Part shown: positions 1 through 8,898 of the stretch, in pieces
Position numbering within the stretch: the first letter of the stretch is position 1
Layout: every line of letters starts with the position of its first letter
Assembly (NCBI RefSeq): GCF_005862305.2
Contig: NZ_CP054021.1
Coordinates: 4,753,501 to 4,817,500, forward strand
Direction of reading: 5' to 3'
DNA: 64,000 nucleotides
Source of the DNA: Rhizobium indicum
Lineage (GTDB): Bacteria > Pseudomonadota > Alphaproteobacteria > Rhizobiales > Rhizobiaceae
Program-made: the position numbers and the translations under genes
Notes under the pieces: model-generated
Seen by the model: only the letters and a program-made list of their open reading frames with translations
Databases searched by the model: none
Told to the model about the DNA's origin: nothing

Positions 1-33
1 GCGAGACTTCCAAATCAAGCTGGGGAGGGTGAG

Positions 34-345
34 ATGAAATGCATCGTCGGATTCTTCATGACCAAGCCTGGAAAGCGCCATGCCTATCTGGCCGCGGCGC
101 AGAACCATCTCGAACAGAGCCGGCTCGACCCGGATTGTCTCTATATCGAGCTGGTGCCGATGCCCGAGCATCCCGACAAGATTCTGTTGGCAGAGGCCTT
201 CACCAGCGAGGAAGCGCATCGCCGGCACGAGGATACGGACCACATGCGCGAGCTATGGGCCGTCGGCCCGACGCTGCTGTCGCATGTCGTTATCGACAAT
301 GTGATTTCCGCTCAGGTGGAGCATATCGACGAGCGGTTTGACTGA
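34..345 (+). CDS. Putative quinol/antibiotic biosynthesis monooxygenase (ABM domain)
   Basis: A 103-residue protein with the size and pattern of a single ABM (YgiN-like, dimeric ferredoxin-fold) domain: an opening strand CIVGFFMTKPGKR, a central LYIELVPMPEHPDKILLAEAF strand pair, and the helix EEAHRRHEDTDHMRE. Such proteins act in the cytosol as small cofactor-free monooxygenases or quinol oxidases; the substrate cannot be read from sequence. A purine-rich ribosome site (GGGGAGGGTGAG) directly precedes the ATG. The gene converges on the RTX gene downstream and no operon partner is visible in the window. Family assignment is good, exact reaction unknown. Confidence 0.85.
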   Translation: MKCIVGFFMTKPGKRHAYLAAAQNHLEQSRLDPDCLYIELVPMPEHPDKILLAEAFTSEEAHRRHEDTDHMRELWAVGPTLLSHVVIDNVISAQVEHIDERFD

Positions 346-375
346 TGCGTGCCTGATTTCGCGCGGCCACCCATC

Positions 376-405
376 GGTGGGGCTTGCACGACTGCAAGTC
401 CCACC
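376..405. terminator. Hairpin between convergent ABM and RTX genes
   Basis: GGTGGGGCTTGCA, a CGAC loop, then TGCAAGTCCCACC form a 13-bp stem with one G-T wobble. It lies between two convergent stop codons, so it may end transcription in both directions. No run of T follows on either side, so it is not a textbook intrinsic terminator. Confidence 0.5.
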
Positions 406-430
406 TCGGTGCCCGGCAATTCTGTTGCGG

Positions 431-3400
431 CTAGATCAATGCCTCATGCGACAGCGCAAACGACGGCTCGAAGACGTCCTTTACTGCCACCGTGAAATCG
501 TGGCTCGTGACGTTTCCGACCGCGTCATAGGCTTCGGCGGTGAAGGTCAGGCTGTGGGTGCTTTCGTAGTCGATCGCAGCCTTGGTCTGGATCTTGTTGC
601 CGACGAGCTTGAAGATGCCGTCGGCATCGTCCGTCAGCCGCCATTTCACTGTGTCGCCTTCCGGATCCTTCGCCGTGAGCAGGCCGACGGAGGTGCCGAT
701 CGCGACATTCTCGGAGATCGAGCTGCGCGAGAAGGCGAGATTGGTCGGCGCCTTGTTGACGGGGGCCTCGTTGACGTCGAGCACGTTGATGGTGATGTCC
801 TTTTCGACCGTGACCTTGCCATCCGAAACAGCGACCTTGATCGTGTGTGACTTGGCGGTCTCGTAGTCCAGCGCCTTCGAGGTGACGATGCGGTTGCCAT
901 TGATCCGGAAGTGGTCGTTGGCTCCGTCGATCAGCGTATAGGTGAGCGCGTCGCCATCGGCGTCCTTGGCGCTGAGCAGGCCGACCGTGGTCCAGATCGG
1001 TGTGCTCTCCAACAGGGAAGTTTTCGAGAGCTGTATATTGGTGGGCGCGCTGTTGCTGCCGTCGGGCGTGAACTTTCCCTTGGCGAAATCGTAGACGCCG
1101 TCGGCAAAACGGGCGAATTCAACATCGGTCAGCGTATCCTTGCCCTCCAGGGCGCTCGTCAGGATGTGGCTGCCATTGTTCAATGCGAAGGTGTATTTGG
1201 CGAAATTGCCTGAGAAGACCGCCGTATCGATGCCCGCACCGCCCAAAAGCACGTCGTTGCCGGCGCCGCCTTCGAACCTGTCATTGCCGCCGGTTCCGAA
1301 GAAATAGTCGTCGCCGCCGCCGGTCTTGACGTCGATGCCGAAGGCGGTGCCGAAGATGTCTACGTGGCGGCTGGCCAGTTCGTCGGAGAGGTCGGCATGG
1401 GCGCTGTCCGTCAACGTCAGTGCGAGGACATCGTTCTCATAGCCCGGCATTTCGTATTTGACGATCTTGTCGAAGCTTTCGAACTGGGCGGCCGAAGCAA
1501 GAACCTCGGCTCCCGCCGTTTCAAGAATTTCGACGTTCTTGATCGTCAGGCCGGCAAGCCCGATGAATTCCATGCTGGGGCCCAAGGTCGGCTCGATGAC
1601 GCGCAGCGTATCCGTGCCGGCGCCGCCGTCGATCACTCCGGAAATCGCGGAAGAGTGTGTCCGCAAGGTGATCGCATCGTTGCCTTCGCCGGCGTCGATA
1701 TCGAAGGTCTCGGGAGTGGTGGAAACATTGTCGCCGTCGAAGATTGCGTCGTTGCCCGCACCGCCGGTCAGCTTGTCATTGCCGCCATTGCCAGAGATCG
1801 TGTCGTTGCCGGTGCCGCCGTCCAAAATGTCATTGCCAGCGGCACCGTGTAGATAGTCGTTGCCGCCGCCGGTCTTGACGTCGATACTGGAGTCCGTGCC
1901 GCCGATGGTGACCGAATTGTTTGCCAGTTCGTCGGAAAGATCGAGATGGCTGCCGTCCGTCAATCTCAGGGAGATGGGAAACTGATCGGTCGGACCGGTC
2001 GAGCTGATGATCTTGTCGAAGCTTTCGAACTGAGCGGACGATCCTTTAGTCTCGATCGCCGACGCGCTGAGGATTTCAAAGTTCTTAATCGTCAGGCCCG
2101 TCATATCATTGGCTTTTAGCGTGTCGATGCCGGAGCCGCCATCGACTGTTCCGGACATCTGATGACCGAAGAGGCCCTTGACCAGGGTCACGCCGTCGTC
2201 GCCAGTGCCAGCATCGATATTGAAGACCTCAGCGACGTTAGCAAAACTATCGCCATCGCTGATCGAGTCGTTACCCGCACCGCCCCTGATGACGTCATTG
2301 CCGAGACGGCCGGAGAGCCCGTCATTCCCGTCTCCGCCATCTAAAGTGTCATTGCCAGCGGTACCGCCCAAGAGGTCGTCGCCGCTACCCGTCGTCACGT
2401 CCATGCTGGAGCCGCTGCCGACGATTTGGACCTTACGGCTTCCCAACTCGTCGGAAAGATCGAGATGGGCGCCGTCCGTCACTTGCATGAGGATGATATT
2501 GGCCGGATTGTCCGTGTTTGTGATCTTGTCGAAGCTTTCGAACTGCGCCGCCGAGCCAATCGCCCATGTTCCCGTATCAAGGATTTCGAAGTTCTTGATC
2601 GTCAGGCCCGTCAGAAGACCGGCCTGCAGTTTGTCAGTGCCGGCACCGCCATCGACCGTTCCGGAATCGGCGATGCTGTCATAGTTCTGCAAGATCACGG
2701 TGTCATTGCCATCGCCGGCATCAATGTCGAAGGCTTCGGAGCCAATGCCACTGAAAAATTGGCCATCCATAATCTTGTCGTTGCCGGCGCCGCCCCTGAT
2801 GACGTCGTTTCCGTAGCCGCCATCGATGGTGTCGTTGCCAGCTCCGCCGGTCAACCGGTCATTTCCTGCATTGCCGTCGATGACGTCGTCACCGGCGCCT
2901 CCATCCAGGATGTCATTTCCGCTGAGCCCGATGAGATGGTCCCGGGTGCCGCCGGTGGTGACGTCGATACTGGTAGTGTCCTTGTCAGGAGAGATGTAGA
3001 CCACGCTGGGCCCGATCTCCTGCGAGAGATCGACATGGGCGTCGTCCGTCAACCGCAAGGTGATCGTAGGAGTGAAGCCGGGACCGAGGTTGGGGGTGAT
3101 AATCTTCTCGAAGCTTTCGAACTGCGCGGACGATCCGGTAACTTCCAATCCTTGCGTGTCAAGGATTTCGAAGCTTTTGAGCGTCAGGCCGGTCAAATTG
3201 GTGGCTTGCAGCGTGTCGACACCGGGACCGCCATCGACTTTGCCCGAGGGTGTACTGCCAGGCACCTGTGACAACAACACGGTGTCCTTGCCTTCACCGG
3301 CATCGATATTGAAGACGCCGGTCGTAGAACCTTCATCGACAATCAAATCGTCGCCGGCACCACCCTTGATGACGTCATCGCCGGCGCCGCCGAAGAGCTT

Positions 3401-3682
3401 GTCGTTGCCGTCGCCGCCGGTCAGCGTGTCTGCACCGTCACCACCCGAGATGGTGTCATTGCCTGCGCCCGTCGTGATCGTGTTGTCACCGCTAGAGCCC
3501 GTCACGCTCGCGGAAACCGCGCCCAGTTCGTCAGCCAGATCTGCCACGCTGGAATCGGAGACGACCAGAGTGACGGCGGCGAGGGGAGTGGCTTCGGAGT
3601 GGCGGATAAGGTCGTATGCTTCGAACTCAGCGCCGGTCCTGGTAAGCGTCGTGCCGTTCGTGTCCAGAATATTCAAGGCCAT
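431..3682 (-). CDS. RTX calcium-binding protein with C-terminal cadherin-like domains (copy 1)
   Basis: A 1083-residue secreted-type protein. After the N-terminal MALNILDTNG come five related modules. Each opens with an A(Q/E)FE(S/A)(F/Y)DKI-like motif, continues with a LTDxAHxDLSDEL strand, then blocks of GGxGxDxxx calcium-binding nonapeptides (for example GGAGNDTIDGGYGNDVI), a FDIDAGxGxD turn and a GLTIKNFEIL strand. About residues 880-1075 hold two cadherin-like domains (AKDADGD, DYET, LDVNEAP motifs). There is no Sec signal; the hydrophobic C-terminus is compatible with type I secretion. No transporter genes are nearby, so a distant PrsDE-type exporter is inferred, as for rhizobial Rap proteins. 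Probable role: calcium-dependent surface adhesin or matrix protein. A GGAAAG ribosome site precedes the ATG. Confidence 0.88.
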   Translation of the reverse strand: MALNILDTNGTTLTRTGAEFEAYDLIRHSEATPLAAVTLVVSDSSVADLADELGAVSASVTGSSGDNTITTGAGNDTISGGDGADTLTGGDGNDKLFGGAGDDVIKGGAGDDLIVDEGSTTGVFNIDAGEGKDTVLLSQVPGSTPSGKVDGGPGVDTLQATNLTGLTLKSFEILDTQGLEVTGSSAQFESFEKIITPNLGPGFTPTITLRLTDDAHVDLSQEIGPSVVYISPDKDTTSIDVTTGGTRDHLIGLSGNDILDGGAGDDVIDGNAGNDRLTGGAGNDTIDGGYGNDVIRGGAGNDKIMDGQFFSGIGSEAFDIDAGDGNDTVILQNYDSIADSGTVDGGAGTDKLQAGLLTGLTIKNFEILDTGTWAIGSAAQFESFDKITNTDNPANIILMQVTDGAHLDLSDELGSRKVQIVGSGSSMDVTTGSGDDLLGGTAGNDTLDGGDGNDGLSGRLGNDVIRGGAGNDSISDGDSFANVAEVFNIDAGTGDDGVTLVKGLFGHQMSGTVDGGSGIDTLKANDMTGLTIKNFEILSASAIETKGSSAQFESFDKIISSTGPTDQFPISLRLTDGSHLDLSDELANNSVTIGGTDSSIDVKTGGGNDYLHGAAGNDILDGGTGNDTISGNGGNDKLTGGAGNDAIFDGDNVSTTPETFDIDAGEGNDAITLRTHSSAISGVIDGGAGTDTLRVIEPTLGPSMEFIGLAGLTIKNVEILETAGAEVLASAAQFESFDKIVKYEMPGYENDVLALTLTDSAHADLSDELASRHVDIFGTAFGIDVKTGGGDDYFFGTGGNDRFEGGAGNDVLLGGAGIDTAVFSGNFAKYTFALNNGSHILTSALEGKDTLTDVEFARFADGVYDFAKGKFTPDGSNSAPTNIQLSKTSLLESTPIWTTVGLLSAKDADGDALTYTLIDGANDHFRINGNRIVTSKALDYETAKSHTIKVAVSDGKVTVEKDITINVLDVNEAPVNKAPTNLAFSRSSISENVAIGTSVGLLTAKDPEGDTVKWRLTDDADGIFKLVGNKIQTKAAIDYESTHSLTFTAEAYDAVGNVTSHDFTVAVKDVFEPSFALSHEALI

Positions 3683-3864
3683 GTTAAACTTTCCAGATGC
3701 GTTGGATTCTGCAAGAACGGATTGTGTCTTTTCTGCCGTTCCGGGTGGAGAAGGTCAGTGTCGGAGGCGGCAGCCACTTTCTTTGGAAAGCGGCGACCGC
3801 AGGTTGGAACTCGGGGCAGTAGCAGCGCCGGGTGTCCGTTTAAGCAGCTACGCGGGCCTCCTGC

Positions 3865-3902
3865 CCTTGTCGCGGGACGCATTTCTGCGTCCCGCGACAA
3901 GG
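3865..3902 (-). terminator. Perfect 17-bp hairpin after the second RTX gene
   Basis: CCTTGTCGCGGGACGCA, loop TTTC, then the exact complement. It begins about 6 bp beyond the stop codon of the 929-residue RTX gene and lies inside the 226-bp gap between the two RTX genes. There is no T-run on the minus strand, so it could stop transcription, stabilise a 3' end, or be a small palindromic repeat. Confidence 0.6.
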
Positions 3903-3908
3903 TCGTTG

Positions 3909-6698
3909 CTAGATAAGCGCGTCGTGCAGCAGGCTCGAAATCGACGGCTCGAAGACGTCCTTCACGGCCACCGTGAAGTCATGGCTGGTGGCGTTTCCGG
4001 CCGCGTCATAGGCTTCGGCGGTGAAGGTCAGGCTATGGGTGCTTTCGTAGTCGATTGCAGCCTTCGTCTGGATCTTGTTGCCGACGAGCTTGAAGATGCC
4101 GTTGGCATCATCCGTCAGCCGCCACTTCACCATGCCGCCTTCCGGATCGCGCGCCGAGAGAAGGCCGACCGAGGTGCCGATCGCGATATTCTCGGAGATC
4201 GAGTTGCGTGAGAAGGCGAGATTGGTCGGCGCCTTGTTGACGGGGGCCTCGTTGACGTCGAGGACGCTGATCGTAATGTCCTTCTCGACGGTGACCTTGC
4301 CGTCGGAAACGGCAACCTTGATGGTGTGCGACTTGTCGGTCTCGTAATCCAGAGCCTTCGAGGTGACGATGCGGTCGCCCTTTATCCGGAAGTGATCGTT
4401 CGCGCCGTCGAGCAGCGTATAGGTGAGCGCGTCGCCATCTGCGTCCTTGGCGCTGAGCAGACCGACCGTGGTCCAGATCGGCGTGTCCTCGGAGAGGGCG
4501 GTTTTCGAGAGCTGGATGTTGGTCGGCGCGGCGTTGTCGGGCTTGAAGGTTTCCGCAGCGAAATCGTAGACGCCGTCAGCAAAACGGGCGAATTCGACCT
4601 CTGTCAGCGTATCCTTGCCCTCGAAAGCACTTGTCAGGATGTGGCTGCCATTGTTCAACGCTAAGGAATAATCGGCAAAATTGCCGATGAGGATCGCGGT
4701 GTCGCTGCCAGCGCCGCCGTAGATCGTGTCGTCGCCGGCATTACCTTCGAATGTGTCGTCGCCGGCATTACCTGCGAATGTGTCGTTGCCAGCGGTTCCA
4801 TAGAAGTGGTCACGGCCGCTACCGGTCTCGACGTCGATGCCAAAAGCGCCACCATATATATAGGTCGGACGGTTTGCGAGCTCGTCGGCGAGATCGGCAT
4901 GGCTGCTATCCGTTAATACCAGGGACACGACCTCATTCTCGTAGCCCGGCTCGTCATATATGACGATCTTGTCAAAACTCTCGAACTGTGCGGCTGAACC
5001 GACCACAGCGATGCGTTGTGTTTCCAGAGTTTCAAAGTTTCGGATTGTCAGGCCTTCAAAATTAAAGGCTTGCAACGTATCGACACCGTCGCCGCCATCC
5101 ACTGTTCCTGAAGCCCCCACGCTGAAGGCGTTCTCCAGGCTAACAAGATCTCTGCCGTCGCCTGCATCGATATCGAAGATTTCCCCATCGATGTAAAAAG
5201 CGCTGTCGAGGATTCTATCGTCGCCCGCTCCGCCCTTAATCACGTCATTGCCGATATCACCGTAAATTTGGTCGTCGCCTTCGCCTCCAACCAGCATGTC
5301 GTTCCCAGCATAACCATAGATCATGTCGTTCCCGGCTCTGCCGTCGAAAGTGTCGTTGCCGTCGGTACCAGACAGTTGGTCGTCGCCGCTACCTGTTGTG
5401 ACATCGATGCCGAAGGCGCTGCCGCTGATGGACACGGCGAGGCTCGCCAACTCATCGGAGAGGTCGGCATGCGCGCTGTCCGCCAACGTCAGCGAGCGGT
5501 GAATGATCTTATCGAAGCTTTCGAACTGCGCTGCCGACCCGACGATGTCCGGCCCTGCACCAAGAATTTCGAAGTTTCGGATCGTCAGGCCGATCAGATT
5601 GGTGGCTTCCAGCGTATCGGTGCCGGCGCCTCCATCGACTATTCCTGAATCTTCGAGAAGGTTCGAGCTCTGCAGGTACACCGCGTCATCGCCGTCGCCT
5701 GCATCTATGTCGAAGACTTCAGCGTTGGCGGAATCATAGATTGAATCGTTGCCGACGCCTCCTCTGATGACATCGCTGCCAGCGTCGCCTAAGAGGTGGT
5801 CGTCGCCGTCTCCTCCAATCAGCACATCATTTCCGAAATCGCCACTAAGCCAGTCATTGCCAGCGCTGCCGTCGAAAGTGTCGTTGCCGTTGGTGCCAGC
5901 TAACAGGTCGTCTCCGCCGCCGGTTTTGACGTCGATGCCGGAGGCGGTCCCACCGATCCTCACAGACCGGTTTACCAGTTCATCGGAGAGATCGGCATGC
6001 GCACTGTCCGTCAACGTTAGCTCGACGCCGGCGCTCTCCGTGCCATCCAGATAGACGATCTTGTCGAAGCCTTCGAATTGCGCGGCCGTGCCGGTAACGG
6101 TTGCACCCGTCGTTTCAAGTGTCTCGACATTCTTTATCGTCAGACCGCTAAGCTTGTAAGCTCGCAGTACGTCAGTGCCGGCACCGCCATCGATTGATCC
6201 AGAATAAACGGCGGGACCACCTTGCAAATTCACTTTATCGTTGCCATCGCCTGCATCGATATCGAAGTCCTCTGTCGTAATGCTATAACCATCATTGTCA
6301 GTGATCGTATCGTCACCCGCTCCGCCGCGGATGATATCGTTTCCAGTGCCGCCGGAGATCTGGTCGTTGCCTTCACCACCGGTCAACAGGTCATTTCCCG
6401 CTCCGCCTTTGATGGTGTCGCTGCCGGCGCCCCCGTTCAGCGTGTCCGCGCCGTCGCCGCCTATGATGGTGTCGTTGCCGGCGCCTGTCTTGATCGTGTT
6501 GTCGCCGCTCGACCCGGTCACGTTGGCCGAGACAGAGCCCAACTCGTCGGCCAGATCGGCCACGGAGGAATCGGAGACGGTGAGAGAGACAGGTGCGGCG
6601 GGGCTGGCTCCAGAGTCGCGGATAACATCGTAAGCTTCGAACTCAGCGCCGGTCTTGGTAACTGTGGCGCCGTTCGTGTCCAGAATATTCAAGGCCAT
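3909..6698 (-). CDS. RTX calcium-binding protein with C-terminal cadherin-like domains (copy 2)
   Basis: A 929-residue paralogue of the neighbouring RTX protein with the same N-terminus (MALNILDTNG) and layout, but four repeat modules rather than five; the modules open with AEFEAYD, AQFEGFD and AQFESFD. GGxGxDxxx nonapeptides lie between the modules and two cadherin-like domains fill roughly the last 200 residues. I chose the start at 6698, not the upstream ATG at 6737, because it aligns with the paralogue and has GGGGAAAG in front. Both genes read the same way, separated by a 226-bp gap holding a strong hairpin, so they may be transcribed separately. Likely type I-secreted surface protein; partner exporter not in the window. 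The C-terminal halves of the two proteins are far more alike than the middles. Confidence 0.88.
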   Translation of the reverse strand: MALNILDTNGATVTKTGAEFEAYDVIRDSGASPAAPVSLTVSDSSVADLADELGSVSANVTGSSGDNTIKTGAGNDTIIGGDGADTLNGGAGSDTIKGGAGNDLLTGGEGNDQISGGTGNDIIRGGAGDDTITDNDGYSITTEDFDIDAGDGNDKVNLQGGPAVYSGSIDGGAGTDVLRAYKLSGLTIKNVETLETTGATVTGTAAQFEGFDKIVYLDGTESAGVELTLTDSAHADLSDELVNRSVRIGGTASGIDVKTGGGDDLLAGTNGNDTFDGSAGNDWLSGDFGNDVLIGGDGDDHLLGDAGSDVIRGGVGNDSIYDSANAEVFDIDAGDGDDAVYLQSSNLLEDSGIVDGGAGTDTLEATNLIGLTIRNFEILGAGPDIVGSAAQFESFDKIIHRSLTLADSAHADLSDELASLAVSISGSAFGIDVTTGSGDDQLSGTDGNDTFDGRAGNDMIYGYAGNDMLVGGEGDDQIYGDIGNDVIKGGAGDDRILDSAFYIDGEIFDIDAGDGRDLVSLENAFSVGASGTVDGGDGVDTLQAFNFEGLTIRNFETLETQRIAVVGSAAQFESFDKIVIYDEPGYENEVVSLVLTDSSHADLADELANRPTYIYGGAFGIDVETGSGRDHFYGTAGNDTFAGNAGDDTFEGNAGDDTIYGGAGSDTAILIGNFADYSLALNNGSHILTSAFEGKDTLTEVEFARFADGVYDFAAETFKPDNAAPTNIQLSKTALSEDTPIWTTVGLLSAKDADGDALTYTLLDGANDHFRIKGDRIVTSKALDYETDKSHTIKVAVSDGKVTVEKDITISVLDVNEAPVNKAPTNLAFSRNSISENIAIGTSVGLLSARDPEGGMVKWRLTDDANGIFKLVGNKIQTKAAIDYESTHSLTFTAEAYDAAGNATSHDFTVAVKDVFEPSISSLLHDALI

Positions 6699-7082
6699 AT
6701 ATATATCTTTCCCCAAAAGATGCTTTGTACTCGGCAATATGAGACATCCCCGAAAGAACTGTTTTATTGCTCGGCGGACGACAACCCCTCGGGGATCTAT
6801 GCCAATCCCCGATTAAGTTTTCAATGCAAAATTGTGTCTTTTCATTGCTTTTTTAATGAAAAACTAAGGATGAAATACTGGGGAAACGAATTTTAATTTG
6901 AGAACTCAAAGTCATACTTTGGTTTCGTAAATAGTATTATCTTTCATGTTCGGGTGGGAAGCTCTCGCGAAAATTGTGTTTTCAGCAGGATCTTCGTTGG
7001 CGCTACGTCGCGCGGAGCATTCGCGTCACTATCGCAGGTTGCTGTTGGCTTCGACTTGTTCAGGCTTCCCGCGCGGGAGACC
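6699..7082. other. AT-rich intergenic region upstream of the RTX genes
   Basis: No convincing gene. The part at about 6810-6950 is AT-rich (TTCATTGCTTTTTTAATGAA at 6838-6857 is a small inverted repeat) and contrasts with the surrounding GC-rich DNA. It must hold the promoter of the RTX gene at 6698. I could not pick a reliable -35/-10 pair. Confidence 0.5.
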
Positions 7083-7469
7083 TCACACGAGCTTGATGAG
7101 GCCTGCCTTCGTCGGCCTGAAACCGCAGGCGCGGTAGAAGCCGGTCAGGTGTGGCTCGAAATCGACATGCAGCCATTCGGCGCCGCGCTCACGGGCGAGG
7201 CTCGTCGCTTGCCGAACCATGCGCGTCGCGATGCCTTGCCTTCGCATGTCGGGATGGACCGATGTATCGAGGATGAAGGCGTGGATGCCGCCATCCCATG
7301 CGACGTTGACGAAGCCGATGAGCTGGTTGTCGTGGTAGGCGCCGATATGGGCGAGGCTGCGGGACAAGATCGAGGAGAAGTCGCGCGGGGCAGGGGTGCC
7401 CCACGCGGCGGACCAGAGGGCGTCGAGTTCGGCGGCGGAGGGGAAGGGGTCGATGCGGAGTTCTGGCAT
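7083..7469 (-). CDS. GNAT-family N-acetyltransferase
   Basis: A 128-residue protein with the GNAT core: beta-strand LIGFVNVAWDG, the conserved strand FILDTSVHPDMRRQGIATRM containing the acetyl-CoA pyrophosphate loop R-R-Q-G-I-A, then the helix MVRQATSLARERGAEWLHV and the closing FYRACGF motif. It transfers an acetyl group from acetyl-CoA to an unknown small molecule or protein. A GTG at 7484 would add five residues; the ATG at 7469 fits the GGGA site. Monocistronic as far as visible, facing the AT-rich island. Confidence 0.9.
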   Translation of the reverse strand: MPELRIDPFPSAAELDALWSAAWGTPAPRDFSSILSRSLAHIGAYHDNQLIGFVNVAWDGGIHAFILDTSVHPDMRRQGIATRMVRQATSLARERGAEWLHVDFEPHLTGFYRACGFRPTKAGLIKLV

Positions 7470-7580
7470 TGGTCCCTGTCCCACAAAACCATTCTGAAAC
7501 TGCGAGAGTGTTTCGCGCCTTCTTGAGCCTCGGGCTTGGCCGATAGTTGGCGCTCGTCAAGCTCCGTCAAGCTGAGCAGT

Positions 7581-8291
7581 CTAAAATCCCAATTCCGCGA
7601 TCTCAGGGTTAGTCTCTAGGAGATCAAGGTGAGGAGATAATTCACCTAGCTTGCGCTTAATGTCTTTTACCGTTTTCTTATTAATCCAATCGTTTTTGAG
7701 AAATTCCTGCAAATAATACAATATAATTTTGGCGCATATGTATGTTCCGGAAATCTCATCGTCATTTACGTCTGTAATTACAAACCTCAAATCACTTTTT
7801 CTCATTGCCGTAATAATACGGTCAGAGGCGTCTCTGTGAACAAAATTAGACAAAGCTCTGTAAATATATTCGTAGAGGAAAATATCTTTTGGATCTCCAG
7901 TCTGTTTTGCCAATGACCTGTACGTATAAGCAATATCAATAAGTTGTCCTTGTTCGGAAATGACTTTGCTGTAGTCTGTCTTCCCGTTGGGGCGGGTTGC
8001 ATACCCCAACAGACCTCGCGATGCGAGCGCTTCATATAAAACAACTTTATTATCAAGGCTTTCCAGCCGCAGAGACTTTATTCTAAGATAATGTTCAACA
8101 ATTGCGCGCGAAATTATAAGGCATTCGTCACGGTACAGATCATTGATCGTTTCTGCAATAAATTCAATCGACTGGAGTGCGGATCTGAAGCTCGAAAGAA
8201 TGTAGATCTTCCTATCAAATTCATTCTCAATTTTTATTGAATTTATTGTGTAATTTACAGACAGGTTACATACTATAGATATCTCACTCAA
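7581..8291 (-). CDS. AT-rich all-helical protein with HEPN-like motifs
   Basis: A 236-residue protein that is predicted helical throughout. It resembles uncharacterised helical families such as DUF5677, an impression I cannot verify. Two R-x(4-6)-H motifs are visible: SRAIVEHYLRI near residue 63 and YRALSNFVHRD near residue 145, the pattern of HEPN ribonuclease active sites. The apparent start is TTG with only a weak ribosome site. It lies 14 bp after the SEC-C gene on the same strand and is probably co-transcribed. Base composition is much more AT-rich than the flanks, with frequent ATA, AAA and TTT codons, suggesting acquisition by transfer. Whether it is a toxin, an RNase or something else is unknown. 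Confidence 0.65.
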   Translation of the reverse strand: MSEISIVCNLSVNYTINSIKIENEFDRKIYILSSFRSALQSIEFIAETINDLYRDECLIISRAIVEHYLRIKSLRLESLDNKVVLYEALASRGLLGYATRPNGKTDYSKVISEQGQLIDIAYTYRSLAKQTGDPKDIFLYEYIYRALSNFVHRDASDRIITAMRKSDLRFVITDVNDDEISGTYICAKIILYYLQEFLKNDWINKKTVKDIKRKLGELSPHLDLLETNPEIAELGF

Positions 8292-8305
8292 AATTTTCTT
8301 TATTC

Positions 8306-8809
8306 TTAAAAAGGAATAATACTGTGTGAATCGAGGTACGTGAATATATAGAAAGGATCGCTGTTGTCTTCCTTTAGCTGAAAATACTCCTTAACTGCGC
8401 TCCGGAACTCTTCTCTCTCTGCGCGAGACGTTGCTGGGGAGTCGCTCGCAATGATGAGCCCGGTTTTTTCGTAAGCGAAAATGAGTTCTTCAGGTACTTT
8501 TGCGGCTCTCATTACTTTTTTAGTGCGTTTTAATATTGTGTTTTCTTTTAGTTCAGCCCTATTCCAGAACACTGGGTCGGATTTATATGGACTGCGACCA
8601 AATATATTTTTGAATTCCTTACGACTCTCTTCAAGCTGATTAACGAGTTCCTGGGGTATTGCAACCTCCGCAACAACATCCCCATTGTCGAACTCAAAGT
8701 ATTTCTTTGTTGTCTTCTTGTGGCAATATTTATATTTTATTCCCGATCCGCATGGACAAAGTTCCTTTTCCCCAATCTCACGTTTTTTGCTTCTGATCTT
8801 GGCGGGCAC
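8306..8809 (-). CDS. SEC-C motif protein
   Basis: A 167-residue protein with an N-terminal zinc-binding SEC-C motif, CPCGSGIKYKYCH, at about residues 18-30, preceded by a basic segment (MPAKIRSKKREIGEKEL). The rest is charged and probably helical with no recognised catalytic motif. SEC-C motifs occur at the SecA C-terminus and in many small accessory proteins, where they bind zinc and often a protein or ribosomal partner. The start is GTG with a weak ribosome site. It is the first gene of the AT-rich pair, and the island is flanked by ordinary GC-rich genes (GNAT and uvrB). Confidence 0.8.
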   Translation of the reverse strand: MPAKIRSKKREIGEKELCPCGSGIKYKYCHKKTTKKYFEFDNGDVVAEVAIPQELVNQLEESRKEFKNIFGRSPYKSDPVFWNRAELKENTILKRTKKVMRAAKVPEELIFAYEKTGLIIASDSPATSRAEREEFRSAVKEYFQLKEDNSDPFYIFTYLDSHSIIPF

Positions 8810-8898
8810 GTTGTGTAGCCTGTTTCAATTGGGGGTTAGTTTCCGGGCATAAGGCGCCTGTTGTTCAATCGACGTCGATCAAAAGCTGGTCTTACCAA

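Noticed and set aside
3865..3902. Treating the perfect hairpin as an insertion or attachment site
   Set aside because: No second copy or flanking direct repeats seen; position after a stop codon fits a 3'-end structure better.
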